This document shows positions 28,863-37,754 of a DNA stretch of 64,000 bases, piece by piece. Origin of the DNA: Acinetobacter pittii ANC 4050 (GTDB lineage: Bacteria > Pseudomonadota > Gammaproteobacteria > Pseudomonadales > Moraxellaceae). Position numbers and translations under genes: made by a program. Under the pieces are notes generated by a model that saw nothing but the letters and a program-made list of their open reading frames with translations, was not told where the DNA came from and ran no database searches. The first letter of the stretch is position 1. The number at the start of each line of letters is the position of its first letter. The stretch covers positions 496,001 through 560,000 of the forward strand of contig NZ_KB976987.1 of the NCBI RefSeq assembly GCF_000399685.1, read 5' to 3'.

Positions 28863-28902
28863 TCATATTTTCTTCATATATTTCAAGTGAAATATTTCAT
28901 AT
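28863..28902. promoter_or_regulatory. Candidate operator between AraC regulator and SDR gene
   Basis: ATATTTC-AAGT-GAAATAT (28878-28895) is a perfect 18-base dyad close to the regulator start. TCATAT is repeated at 28863, 28874 and 28897. AraC proteins usually bind such repeats; no consensus is known for this one. Confidence 0.35.
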
Positions 28903-29022
28903 TTAAAATTTGGATTGATCAAAAGCTGCAAACATTTTGAGGCTTTTTGAAATTGTATCGGAAAACAACAACTTTTACTCTCACAACTAAAGTTAAAGAA
29001 TATTTTTATAGGACGTTCCATA

Positions 29023-29793
29023 ATGAAAATTCAAGGAAAACATTTCGTGATTACTGGTGGTGGCTCTGGTCTAGGTGCTGCTACAGCTGAGCATTTAGTA
29101 AAGCAAGGTGCTTCAGTCACATTGGTTGATATGAATGTAGAAGCAGGCGAGCAACAGGCGAAACAACTAGGGTCAAAAGCTGACTTTGTAAAACTTGATG
29201 TAACCGATGAAGCTGCTGCTGAACAGTTCTTTAAGGATGTTTTGGTAAAACATGGCAGTTTGCATGGTTTAGTTAACTGTGCAGGTATTGGTCCTTCTGC
29301 AAAAGTGGTTGGTCGTGAAAGTGTGCATGATTTGACGTTATTTTCAAAGACTTTAAATATTAATGTCACAGGTACATTTAACATGCTGCGTTTTGCAGCA
29401 GATGCAATGAGTAAAAACACGGTTGAAGAAGGTGAAGAAGACCGTGGGGTAATTATTAACACTGCTTCTGTTGCGGCATTTGACGGCCAAATTGGACAAG
29501 CAGCCTATTCAGCCTCTAAAGGTGCTATTGTGGCGATGACATTGCCAATTGCTCGTGAGCTTGCGCGACATGCTATTCGCATTATGACCATTGCACCGGG
29601 AATTATGGAAACACCAATGCTTAAGGGGATGCCACAAAATGTACAAGATGCTTTGGGGCAAATGGTACCGTACCCATCTCGTTTAGGAAAACCAGAAGAA
29701 TTTGCTCGTTTAGTTGCTCATATTGCTGAAAATTCCTATTTAAATGGAGAAGTTATTCGTTTAGATGGTGCAATTCGTATGGCAGCAAAATAA
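29023..29793 (+). CDS. Short-chain dehydrogenase, 3-hydroxyacyl-CoA dehydrogenase type 2-like
   Basis: 256 residues, classical SDR. The NAD-binding motif is TGGGSGLGAAT near the N-terminus, followed by NCAGIGPS. The catalytic set is Ser149, Tyr162 and Lys166 (YSASK). The sequence resembles the HSD17B10/2-methyl-3-hydroxybutyryl-CoA dehydrogenase branch, used in isoleucine and branched acyl-CoA breakdown. It lies 19 bases before an acyl-CoA dehydrogenase gene, consistent with a short beta-oxidation type operon. The exact substrate is not readable. Confidence 0.87.
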   Translation: MKIQGKHFVITGGGSGLGAATAEHLVKQGASVTLVDMNVEAGEQQAKQLGSKADFVKLDVTDEAAAEQFFKDVLVKHGSLHGLVNCAGIGPSAKVVGRESVHDLTLFSKTLNINVTGTFNMLRFAADAMSKNTVEEGEEDRGVIINTASVAAFDGQIGQAAYSASKGAIVAMTLPIARELARHAIRIMTIAPGIMETPMLKGMPQNVQDALGQMVPYPSRLGKPEEFARLVAHIAENSYLNGEVIRLDGAIRMAAK

Positions 29794-29812
29794 TAAAAAT
29801 AAGGATGTTGAA

Positions 29813-30949
29813 ATGATTTTAAATGCTGAACAAAGTATGGTTCAGGAGATGGTGCGTAACTACTCGCAAAATCAGTTAAAACCAACAGCCGCACATCGCG
29901 ATAAAACCCATGCATTTCCTGCGCAGGAATTAAAAGATTTAGGCGCACTAGGCGCTATGGGGATGACCGTACCCGCTGAATGGGGCGGTGCCGGAATGGA
30001 CTATGTATCTTTGGTGCTTGCAATTGAAGAAATTGCCGCAGGTGATGGTGCTATTTCGACTATCGTAAGTGTTCAAAATTCTTTGATTTGCGGTATTACG
30101 CTCGCGTACGGTTCGGAGCAGCAAAAACAAACATATTTGCCAAAATTTGCATCTGGTGAATGGTTAGGATGCTTTTGTTTAACTGAGCCACATGTCGGTT
30201 CTGATGCAAGCGCGATTTTATGTAAAGCTGAGCGAGATGGTGACTATTGGGTACTCAATGGCGTAAAGCAATTTATTACCAGTGGTAAAAATGCCCAAGT
30301 GGCTTTGGTCTTTGCGGTTACAGATAAACAAGCTGGTAAAAAAGGGATTTCATGTTTTCTTGTGCCGACCAATACACAAGGTTACTTGGTCACTCGAATT
30401 GAAGACAAAATGGGCCAACATGCTTCCGACACAGCGACCATTACTTTTGAGGACTGTCGAATTCCCTTAGAAAATTTGGTAGGGCAACAAGGTGAAGGTT
30501 ATAAAATTGCACTTTCTAATTTAGCAGCTGGACGTATTGGGATTGCTGCTCAATCTGTTGGAATGGCAAGAGCTGCTTTTGATGCAGCGGTGCAATATGC
30601 AAATGAACGCAAAGCTTTTGGTGTAGAGTTAGTCCAACATCAGGCAGTGAGTTTTCGTTTAGCCGATATGGCAACCCAGATTGAAGCTGCACATCAGTTG
30701 GTTTTACATGCTGCAACTTTAAAAGATGCGGGATTGCCTTGTTTAAAAGAAGCTTCAATGGCAAAGCTATTTGCGTCTACTATGGCTGAGCGAGTGTGTT
30801 CGGATGCGATTCAGATTCATGGAGGGTATGGCTATGTCAGTGATTTCCCTGTTGAGAGAATTTATCGGGATGTTCGTGTAAGTCAGATTTATGAAGGTGC
30901 TTCTGATATTCAACGTTTAGTGATTGCTCGCGAAGTAACCCAAGTTTAA
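29813..30949 (+). CDS. Acyl-CoA dehydrogenase
   Basis: FAD enzyme that introduces the alpha-beta double bond in acyl-CoA. I choose the ATG at 29813, preceded by AAGGA, over an upstream start at 29765 that would overlap the SDR gene. The 378 residues give the usual three-domain fold: CFCLTEPHVGSDAS (FAD/substrate loop), QFITSGKNA, and the catalytic Glu361 in IYEGASDIQRLVIA. Short-chain or branched-chain specificity is likely from similarity, not certain. Partner genes for later steps (hydratase, thiolase) are not present nearby. Confidence 0.93.
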   Translation: MILNAEQSMVQEMVRNYSQNQLKPTAAHRDKTHAFPAQELKDLGALGAMGMTVPAEWGGAGMDYVSLVLAIEEIAAGDGAISTIVSVQNSLICGITLAYGSEQQKQTYLPKFASGEWLGCFCLTEPHVGSDASAILCKAERDGDYWVLNGVKQFITSGKNAQVALVFAVTDKQAGKKGISCFLVPTNTQGYLVTRIEDKMGQHASDTATITFEDCRIPLENLVGQQGEGYKIALSNLAAGRIGIAAQSVGMARAAFDAAVQYANERKAFGVELVQHQAVSFRLADMATQIEAAHQLVLHAATLKDAGLPCLKEASMAKLFASTMAERVCSDAIQIHGGYGYVSDFPVERIYRDVRVSQIYEGASDIQRLVIAREVTQV

Positions 30950-30978
30950 ATATGAGATTTAAAAAAATAGTGAGTGAA

Positions 30979-31013
30979 TGCAAAAGACCGCAATTGTTAT
31001 GCGGTCTTTTGCA
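30979..31013. terminator. Bidirectional terminator, acyl-CoA dehydrogenase / flavin reductase
   Basis: A perfect 14-bp stem (30979-30992 with 31000-31013) contains AAAAGACCGC/GCGGTCTTTT, so a T-stretch follows the GC core on both strands between convergent genes. Confidence 0.85.
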
Positions 31014-31078
31014 ATTAAAACTGTCTAGTTTTAACTTATTTCAATGAAATTATAAAGTTAAAGCTAGCTTTTTGATGA

Positions 31079-31657
31079 TTAAAGTTGAGCTTTGACTTCT
31101 TCACCAATTAAATAAAACGTTCCTCCTGCAATATAATGCAGACTTCGAAGTTCTTTCGGTGCATCTTGAAAATACCAGTGCCCATCTCTAAAAACGCGAC
31201 TATCTGCCCAGGCACCTACAACAGAACCAATAAATAAATCATGTGCTGACTGATTATGCGGTTCTGGAATAAGTTTACATACGAGCCATGCAATACATCC
31301 TGATACAAGCGGACTGGTAAGACCTTCTTGGTAAAATAATTCAGTACCACAATGTTCAAGCTTTTCAGCGTCATCCAACTTACTAATGGTTCCAAGTTGC
31401 TTGGTCATATCAAGCTGTGCATAGCAGGGAACTTGTAGGGTGAAATAACCACTTTGCTCAACGAGCTGTCGGGTTTTAGTACTTTTGTCGAGAACCACAG
31501 ACACTTTGGCTGGTTTAAACTCTAAGGCACATGCCCAAGCAGCAGCCATCACGTTGCGGTCATCGCCATGTTGCGCAGAAACAAGGACAGTTGGACCATG
31601 ATTTAACAAACGATAAGCTTTTTCTAACTCTACTGGTGCAATATATGATTGCGTCAT
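31079..31657 (-). CDS. Flavin reductase-like domain protein
   Basis: 192 residues of the FMN-binding split-barrel flavin reductase family (COG1853). GPTVLVSAQHGDDRNVMAAAW (first 20-40) is the flavin phosphate region, and STKTRQLVEQSGYFTLQVP follows. Such proteins bind FMN and either reduce flavin for partner oxygenases or act on quinones. No oxygenase is adjacent. It is transcribed alone, divergent from moeB. Confidence 0.82.
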   Translation of the reverse strand: MTQSYIAPVELEKAYRLLNHGPTVLVSAQHGDDRNVMAAAWACALEFKPAKVSVVLDKSTKTRQLVEQSGYFTLQVPCYAQLDMTKQLGTISKLDDAEKLEHCGTELFYQEGLTSPLVSGCIAWLVCKLIPEPHNQSAHDLFIGSVVGAWADSRVFRDGHWYFQDAPKELRSLHYIAGGTFYLIGEEVKAQL

Positions 31658-31829
31658 ATTTAGCCTAAGTAATAAAGAAAATAGATATTTCTATTGTTGC
31701 AGAAAGCTTTATAGATGCAATGTTATTAAACAAGCTTTATAAGAATAAAAACTTGTTTCTATTTTATAGCTTTCATAATGATTGACTTAATCATAAAATC
31801 ATTTCGCTTCTAAGTGAAAGGATTAACAA

Positions 31830-32606
31830 GTGACCGAGCTTCAAGATATCGATTTTGTAGAGTTAAGTGATGAAGAAATGCATCTCTATAGCCGTCAGAT
31901 TTTACTCGATGGATGGGATATTGAAGCTCAGGAAAAACTCAAACTTGCTAATGTGTTGATTGTCGGTGCGGGTGGAATAGGCTGTAGTAGTGCAGAGCTA
32001 CTTGCACGAGCAGGGGTTGGGAAAATTACACTGATTGATGCAGATACGATCGAGATAAGTAATTTACAGCGCCAAATCGCATTTGGTCATGAAGATATCG
32101 GACGTTATAAAGCAGAAATTTTGGCTAAACGTTTACAGAAAATTAACCCTTATATCTGTGTTGAATACTATAACGAACGCTTAGACGAACATAACATTGA
32201 TAGACTTGTTGAACACCAAGATGTGGTTTTAGATGGATGTGATAATTTTACAACCCGCTATTTGGTAAATGCAGCTTGTAAGAAACATCAGGTGGTATTA
32301 ATTAGTGCTTCAGCAATTGGTTTTCAGGCACAAATGTTTATGGTTGAAGGAGATTCGGCTTGCTATGAATGTCTTTTTCCGAAAGAACAACATAGTAATG
32401 AAGGCCTTCGCTGTGCAGAGTCAGGCGTACTTGCGACTACTCCTGTAATGATAGCGTCATTACAAGCACATCACACATTACTATATTTAGGGTTAAATCG
32501 TACCCCTTTAAGGCAGAAACTATTATTGTGGGATGGTTTAAATATGACACAACGTATTGTTAGTTTTGATAAAGATGTAAATTGCCCACTTTGTCAGGCA
32601 AGCTAA
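31830..32606 (+). CDS. moeB: Molybdopterin-synthase adenylyltransferase / ThiF-family E1-like protein
   Basis: Activates the C-terminal glycine of a ubiquitin-like sulfur carrier (MoaD or ThiS) with ATP. 258 residues: nucleotide motif VLIVGAGGIGCSSAELLARA (about 44-63), IDADTIEISNLQRQ (about 70-83), and two zinc-binding pairs, CYEC and CPLC (last five residues region). The catalytic Cys region is VLDGCDNFTTRY. The start is GTG at 31830 with AAAGGA upstream. Whether its partner is MoaD or ThiS cannot be told without the other genes, so moeB is the best but not the only name. Confidence 0.85.
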   Translation: MTELQDIDFVELSDEEMHLYSRQILLDGWDIEAQEKLKLANVLIVGAGGIGCSSAELLARAGVGKITLIDADTIEISNLQRQIAFGHEDIGRYKAEILAKRLQKINPYICVEYYNERLDEHNIDRLVEHQDVVLDGCDNFTTRYLVNAACKKHQVVLISASAIGFQAQMFMVEGDSACYECLFPKEQHSNEGLRCAESGVLATTPVMIASLQAHHTLLYLGLNRTPLRQKLLLWDGLNMTQRIVSFDKDVNCPLCQAS

Positions 32607-32664
32607 TCAGTAAATGAAACAAAATTTGCTACACTCAACCTGAATGATTTGGTTTTGAAGAAAT

Positions 32665-33963
32665 ATGAAAAAAAATATTTTGTTTGATGGGCTGCGTTCA
32701 GTCGCCCGCATTGGTGAAACAGCAGTGGTTGCGGCCAAAGCTGGAATTAAATACGCAACTGAAAAACCAAGTAATGCCAAACTCATGCGAGAGACTTTTG
32801 AGTCGCTTGGCTCAACTTATATTAAGCTTGGTCAGTTTATTGCCAGTACACCATCGCTTTTCCCTCGTGAATATGTAGAAGAATTTCAAGGTTGTTTAGA
32901 CCAGACTCCAACACTCCCATTTAGTTATATTCAAGGTGTGCTTGCATCTGAGTTTGAAGGACGTGATTTAAGCCAGATTTTTAGCTACATCGATGAAAAG
33001 CCATTAGCTTCTGCGTCAATTGCTCAGGTTCATGCCGCTAAGCTGACTACAGGTGAAGATGTGGTTATTAAAGTACAAAAGCCTGGTGTTGAAACCATTT
33101 TATATACTGACTTAAGTGTAGTGCATTGGGCTGCCAAGCTGCTTGAGCGTGCAGTACCAAAGATTAAATTTGCTGCTCTTTCTGAAATTGTTGATGAAAT
33201 TAAAAGCCGTATGGTTCGTGAAGTCGATTTCATTGAAGAAGCACAAAACTTAGATGATTTTGTGGAATATCTAAACATTTCACAAAATAAAGCTGCAACA
33301 GCACCTAAAGTTTATCATCAGTTTTCTACGCGCCGTGTCTTGACCATGCAGCGTTTATACGGCGTGTCTTTGACTGACTTTAGTGTTGTAAAACAATATG
33401 CTAAAGATCCATCGCAAGTATTGATTACTGCCATGAATACATGGTTTGGTAGTCTCATGTTGTGTAAGAGTTTCCATGCTGACTTACATGCTGGGAACCT
33501 AATGTTGCTTGAAGATGGACGTATTGGTTTTATCGATTTTGGTATCGTGGGGCAGTTAAAGCCTGAAGTTTGGACAGCATGTATTGCGTTTATGGACGCC
33601 TTACAAAAGACCGATTATCAGGCAATGGCTGAAAATATGCTGAAAATGGGGATGACCCATAACAAAATTGATGTTCAGGTTTTGGCTCATGATCTAGAGC
33701 GTTTGTTTAATGGCGTATTAATGGCCGACCCACAGCAGATATTGTCTTCAAATCCAGCTGATTTAAATGACATCATGATGGATATGGTAGGTGTAGGCGA
33801 GCGTCACGGTATTAAATTTCCACGTGATTTTGCTTTATTATTTAAGCAAATGCTTTATTTTGATCGTTTTATGCGCGTACTCGCACCATATACTGATATT
33901 TATGCAGACCAACGTTTGAAAATGGTTCAAAATATGGAACCTGCTTCGTTGTTAAAGCATTAA
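32665..33963 (+). CDS. ABC1/AarF (UbiB-type) atypical kinase family protein
   Basis: 432 residues with the ABC1 kinase-like domain: KLGQFIAS (the KxGQ motif), ASIAQVHAA (Ala-rich loop), VVIKVQKPG (nucleotide Lys), FHADLHAGNLMLLEDG and IDFG (metal binding). Family members act in ubiquinone synthesis or lipid handling as ATPases rather than protein kinases. It lacks the long C-terminal membrane pair of E. coli UbiB as far as I can see, so it may be a paralogue rather than UbiB itself. Confidence 0.85.
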   Translation: MKKNILFDGLRSVARIGETAVVAAKAGIKYATEKPSNAKLMRETFESLGSTYIKLGQFIASTPSLFPREYVEEFQGCLDQTPTLPFSYIQGVLASEFEGRDLSQIFSYIDEKPLASASIAQVHAAKLTTGEDVVIKVQKPGVETILYTDLSVVHWAAKLLERAVPKIKFAALSEIVDEIKSRMVREVDFIEEAQNLDDFVEYLNISQNKAATAPKVYHQFSTRRVLTMQRLYGVSLTDFSVVKQYAKDPSQVLITAMNTWFGSLMLCKSFHADLHAGNLMLLEDGRIGFIDFGIVGQLKPEVWTACIAFMDALQKTDYQAMAENMLKMGMTHNKIDVQVLAHDLERLFNGVLMADPQQILSSNPADLNDIMMDMVGVGERHGIKFPRDFALLFKQMLYFDRFMRVLAPYTDIYADQRLKMVQNMEPASLLKH

Positions 33964-33978
33964 GGTCAGTTTAAATTT

Positions 33979-34359
33979 ATGGATGCCATTATTATTGAAG
34001 GCTTGAAGGTTGAGACAGTGATCGGCTGTTTCAACTGGGAAAGACAAATTATTCAACCTTTAATGTTGGATTTAACCATCCATAATGATTTGAGCCGTGC
34101 TGCAGAGTCTGACAAACTTGAGGACACACTCAACTATGCGCAGATTTGTGAGTTATCGGCTCAAACTATTCAAAACGCCGAACCTGAATTAATCGAACAT
34201 GCAGCTCATCTGGTTTTGCAATGCTTATTTGAAACCTTTCCAACAATTGAAAAAATTATCATAACCATCCGTAAGCCAGCCATCATTGCAGAAGCTAATG
34301 CTGTAGGAATTCGTCTTGAACGCACCAGAAATAATTTTTGCGCTCGCTCTGGCGAGTAA
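33979..34359 (+). CDS. folB: Dihydroneopterin aldolase
   Basis: Folate pathway enzyme that cleaves dihydroneopterin to 6-hydroxymethyl-dihydropterin and glycolaldehyde. 126 residues. Family signatures are IIEGLKVETVIGCFNWERQ, LNYAQI and IEHAAHLV, with the catalytic Lys in IRKPAII. Its end overlaps the folK start, so the two consecutive steps are coupled. Confidence 0.94.
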   Translation: MDAIIIEGLKVETVIGCFNWERQIIQPLMLDLTIHNDLSRAAESDKLEDTLNYAQICELSAQTIQNAEPELIEHAAHLVLQCLFETFPTIEKIIITIRKPAIIAEANAVGIRLERTRNNFCARSGE

Positions 34360-34753
34360 TTTAGATGCAGATCAGCACTTTAATTTTGCTTACACACAAT
34401 TAGCAACATTGGGGAAAGTGGAGTTTTCATCTGTTTATCAAATTCCATGCCGAGATGGGATTGGAGATGATTATTGGAATTCGGCATGTCTATTAAAAAG
34501 CACTTTATCATGTGAACAAATTGAATCTTTTTTAAAGCAACTTGAGTCAGATTCTGGGCGTGTTCGTCCATCGCACCATATTTCTTTAGATGTAGATTTG
34601 ATTGCGTGGGGAAGTGATCTGGAACATATGCAATTTAATTCTAAAAAATTGCCCTTAGCACTTGATGTAAAAATTCCTTTATATGAGCTTTGGCATTGTG
34701 AAACTTTAAAGGCTGACAATACGCTTTATCCAGTGGTTAATTTTAAAGTTTAA
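34316..34753 (+). CDS. folK: 2-amino-4-hydroxy-6-hydroxymethyldihydropteridine diphosphokinase
   Basis: Transfers pyrophosphate from ATP to hydroxymethyl-dihydropterin, the step after FolB. 145 residues, slightly short for HPPK. The start region IIFALALASNLD matches the usual VYIALGSNL strand with the conserved glycine replaced by Ala. HHISLDVDLIAWG contains the metal-binding Asp pair. The TTG start at 34316 lies inside folB (44-base overlap). The N-terminal strand must be included, so a much later start is unlikely. Confidence 0.85.
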   Translation: MNAPEIIFALALASNLDADQHFNFAYTQLATLGKVEFSSVYQIPCRDGIGDDYWNSACLLKSTLSCEQIESFLKQLESDSGRVRPSHHISLDVDLIAWGSDLEHMQFNSKKLPLALDVKIPLYELWHCETLKADNTLYPVVNFKV

Positions 34754-35034
34754 TACTAATTATGAAATGGAACTTGTTTTGCATACGGTTACAGCCTTTA
34801 TCATGATTTGAGCTAAGTCCAGTTATCTTATTTGTCGCTGATGATAAATATTGCAGGCTTGGCTATGAATTATAGTTCTTAAATTTGGTGAGATGATCAA
34901 ACTACTTTAAACTTAAACGCTTATCCAGTTAAACATTGATATATAAATCTTGAATAGAGCAAGACTTATATAGTCCCTGTACTGGAATTTTATTTTTTGC
35001 GTTTTTTTAAATTTTATTTTTGAGTTCTCTTAAT

Positions 35035-35583
35035 ATGAAAAATATCGGTTTAGCCATTCTGGCCATCAGCCTCTCAGGTTGTGCTGCAATGAGCGTAGAA
35101 GAATGTAAGACTGCAAATTGGTCATTAGTGGGTGAGAAAGATGGTTCAAAAGGCTTGTCACCACGATTAGATCAATATTATAAAGCATGTGGAAAGGCTA
35201 ATATTGTGCCAGATCAAAAGTCATATGATCGCGGGTATAAAGAAGGTCTAGGGTACTATTGTCAGCCAGCGAACATTTTTTATAATGCTTTAGAGGGGAA
35301 TGGAAATATTAATGTATGCCCAGTTGAACAGCGTAGTCGTTTAAGACCTTATTATCGTGCAGCTTCCGATTACTACAATGCAAAAGCTGAATATGATCGT
35401 TATGACGAAAAGTTTAAGCAATATTCGGATAGTGCATACAACGAAAAATTAAAGCCAGAAGAGCGCGAACGTTATCGTAAACTTTTAAGAGAATTACAAA
35501 TTGATCGTGACCGTATTAATCGCAACTATTGGAACTCAATTCGAGATATCGAACGTTTCAAATATGATCACGGTTTAAAATAA
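35035..35583 (+). CDS. DUF2799 lipoprotein
   Basis: About 182 residues. I start at the ATG at 35035 rather than an upstream TTG, because it gives a short signal peptide ending in the lipobox LSGC. The mature part matches DUF2799: the ECKTANWSLVGEKDG start, YDRGYKEGLGYYC, and NGNINVCP, with several conserved Cys. The last 60 residues are a charged helical region (EERERYRKLLRELQIDRDR). It is a predicted outer- or inner-membrane lipoprotein of unknown function. The 280-bp gap before it shows nothing else I can name. Confidence 0.82.
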   Translation: MKNIGLAILAISLSGCAAMSVEECKTANWSLVGEKDGSKGLSPRLDQYYKACGKANIVPDQKSYDRGYKEGLGYYCQPANIFYNALEGNGNINVCPVEQRSRLRPYYRAASDYYNAKAEYDRYDEKFKQYSDSAYNEKLKPEERERYRKLLRELQIDRDRINRNYWNSIRDIERFKYDHGLK

Positions 35584-35589
35584 TATTTG

Positions 35590-35625
35590 AAAAAGGATTG
35601 ATCTGGTTAAGATCAATCCTTTGTT
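35590..35625. terminator. Bidirectional terminator, DUF2799 gene / coq7
   Basis: AAAGGATTGATC (35592-35603) / GATCAATCCTTT (35611-35622) with a seven-base loop, between convergent genes. Confidence 0.8.
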
Positions 35626-35626
35626 T

Positions 35627-36262
35627 TTAAAGGTAATAACTTGTTTTTGTCATTAACTTTGAAATAGCAGTCATACTGATTTTTACTGCATAAGGTAATT
35701 CAACACCACCTGCTTCAAGCGCAGTATGACGGTGGTGCAATTCATCCTCATTCATTTGCTCTAAAATTTTACGAGAGCGCTCATCTTGAGCTGGTAATTG
35801 ATTTAAATGGTCTTGCAAATGCATGCTTACCTGACGCTCAGTTTCAGCAACAAATCCTAAGCTATATTTATCACCAGCAATACCTGCAAGAGCGCCCATA
35901 CCATATGAGAGGCCATACCAGATAGGATTTAATAAGCTTGTATGGCTATTTAACTCTTTTAAACGATCTTCACACCAAGCTAAATGGTCTTGTTCTTCAA
36001 TTGCTGCTTGCTGCATTTCACGGCGTACATTGGGTAATTTCGCTGTTAATGCTTGTCCATGATAAAGCGCTTGGGCACATACTTCACCACTATGATTAAC
36101 ACGCATTAGGCCTGCAACATGGCGAGCATCTTCTACACCAAGTTTTGTTTCTACTGTTTCAGCTGGGTTTTGACGCTGTGCTGCTGTTGCACCCGGAACA
36201 AGACTACGTAATGCTTGATCAAATGAGTTAATAAGCTGATCAATTCCAGTATAGTGGCGCAT
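35627..36262 (-). CDS. coq7: Demethoxyubiquinone hydroxylase
   Basis: Di-iron monooxygenase that makes the last hydroxylation in ubiquinone synthesis, replacing the flavoprotein UbiF of E. coli. 211 residues. The ferritin-like di-iron ligands are visible in MRVNHSGEVCAQALY, IEEQDHLAW, FVAETERQVS and NEDELHH. This matches an obligate aerobe with a ubiquinol oxidase (cyoABCDE in this window). It begins three bases after the MFS gene end and is probably co-transcribed with it. Confidence 0.94.
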   Translation of the reverse strand: MRHYTGIDQLINSFDQALRSLVPGATAAQRQNPAETVETKLGVEDARHVAGLMRVNHSGEVCAQALYHGQALTAKLPNVRREMQQAAIEEQDHLAWCEDRLKELNSHTSLLNPIWYGLSYGMGALAGIAGDKYSLGFVAETERQVSMHLQDHLNQLPAQDERSRKILEQMNEDELHHRHTALEAGGVELPYAVKISMTAISKLMTKTSYYL

Positions 36263-36265
36263 AAA

Positions 36266-37588
36266 TTAGTCCTCCAAAGAAAGATGTGCTGTGGCAAGCA
36301 TTGGCTTTAGTCGGGCAAGAAGCCAGATACTAAAGATTGCACTAAGTACAGCTGTAATAATAAATAGTATTTTAATATCAATTTTTAAAACACTTAAGAT
36401 TAAGATTGAGAAAACTGCAGAAGAAACCATGAATACAGCATTTAAAATGTTGTTTGCTGCTACAACACGAGCACGATGTGAACGTGGTGAGTAAGCCTGC
36501 ATCATGGCATATAAAGGAACAATGTAAAAACCACCGCTAATTCCCAATAAAGTCACCGCTAACATGACGTGGTAGTAAACCCAGCCTTGAGTGAAAATAT
36601 CTTTTAAAGTCAGTAATGCTCCAGTTCGTTCAGGTACAAAAGCTAAACTGGCGGCAAGGTAAAGCGCAAAAACAGTAAGACCAATTGCACCGATCGGTAC
36701 CATTTTAATATTAATTTCTGAACCGCCAATCTTTCGGCAAAGCAGTGAACCGATACCAATTCCTACTGAGAAGAAAGTCAGTAAGAGGCTAACGACATTT
36801 TCTGATGCATGCAGATTTTGTTGGGTCAGCTGTGGAATTTGAGTTAAATAAGTCGCTCCATAAAACCAGTACCATGAGTTGCCTAGCAAAATAGTAAATA
36901 CTAACGGTAAACTTTTGGCATATTTAATCGTTTGGAAACTGGTACGAATGAAATTCCAATCAATATCTAAGCCAGGCGCGGCAACTTTTTGTGGCAAAAT
37001 GAAGCGACTAAATAAATAGCCTATGCAAGCAATAGCCACTACGGTGATACTAATCCACAATAAATTTCCATCTGATGAGGCAATTACGGCACCACCCAAG
37101 ATCATACCGAACAAGATTGCCATGGATGTGCCAGATTGAAATAGCGCATTACCTGACATTAACTCATTCGGTTTTAAGATTTCAGGCAAAATTGCGTATT
37201 TAATGGGACCGAAGAATGTCGAATGTGTACCCATTAAAAATAAAGCGAAAAGAAGTAGCCATAAGTGACCCCACATGAAACCAGCAGTACCGATGAGCAT
37301 AATGATGATTTCTAAAATTTTAATGCCACGGACGAGTTGAGAACGCTCATATTTATCTGCAATTTGCCCAGCAGTTGCCGAAAAAAAGAAATACGGCAAA
37401 ATAAATAAGAGGGCTGCCAAATTATTAAGTGTGCTTACAGGAGCAGATTGTTGCTGAATCCATCCATAAGTAATCACCAATAATAAAGCTTGCTTAAAAA
37501 CGTTATCATTTAATGCGCCAAAAAACTGGGTAAAAAACATCGGTACAAACCGACGTGAGGTCATCAGGTGCTCATCTTGTTTCATCAT
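36266..37588 (-). CDS. MFS transporter, LplT-like
   Basis: About 440 residues with roughly 12 hydrophobic segments. The start RFVPMFFTQFFGALNDNVFK is the hallmark of the LplT branch, whose E. coli member flips lysophospholipids across the inner membrane; the acyltransferase partner Aas is not adjacent. The conserved GxxxDRxxR-type loop reads AGQIADKYERSQLVRG. I prefer the ATG at 37588 over a TTG at 37594. Substrate is inferred only from similarity. Confidence 0.8.
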   Translation of the reverse strand: MMKQDEHLMTSRRFVPMFFTQFFGALNDNVFKQALLLVITYGWIQQQSAPVSTLNNLAALLFILPYFFFSATAGQIADKYERSQLVRGIKILEIIIMLIGTAGFMWGHLWLLLFALFLMGTHSTFFGPIKYAILPEILKPNELMSGNALFQSGTSMAILFGMILGGAVIASSDGNLLWISITVVAIACIGYLFSRFILPQKVAAPGLDIDWNFIRTSFQTIKYAKSLPLVFTILLGNSWYWFYGATYLTQIPQLTQQNLHASENVVSLLLTFFSVGIGIGSLLCRKIGGSEINIKMVPIGAIGLTVFALYLAASLAFVPERTGALLTLKDIFTQGWVYYHVMLAVTLLGISGGFYIVPLYAMMQAYSPRSHRARVVAANNILNAVFMVSSAVFSILILSVLKIDIKILFIITAVLSAIFSIWLLARLKPMLATAHLSLED

Positions 37589-37754
37589 GTGCAAACTTCA
37601 TTGTGTTTTATAAAAAAATGTGACCGAGTGTTAATTTGCATCGAAAACCATGTATGATATTTTTAACGCTTGATTAAATGAAAAATCAATGGTTTTGAGT
37701 GAGTTTTACACTTACCTTGGTGCGTTTTATTAAAAAATAAGTCTAGAGTTTTCT

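Noticed and set aside
29031..29462. 143-codon frame antisense to the SDR gene
   Set aside because: Shadow of the SDR codons; Ser/Pro/Thr-rich, with no initiation site.
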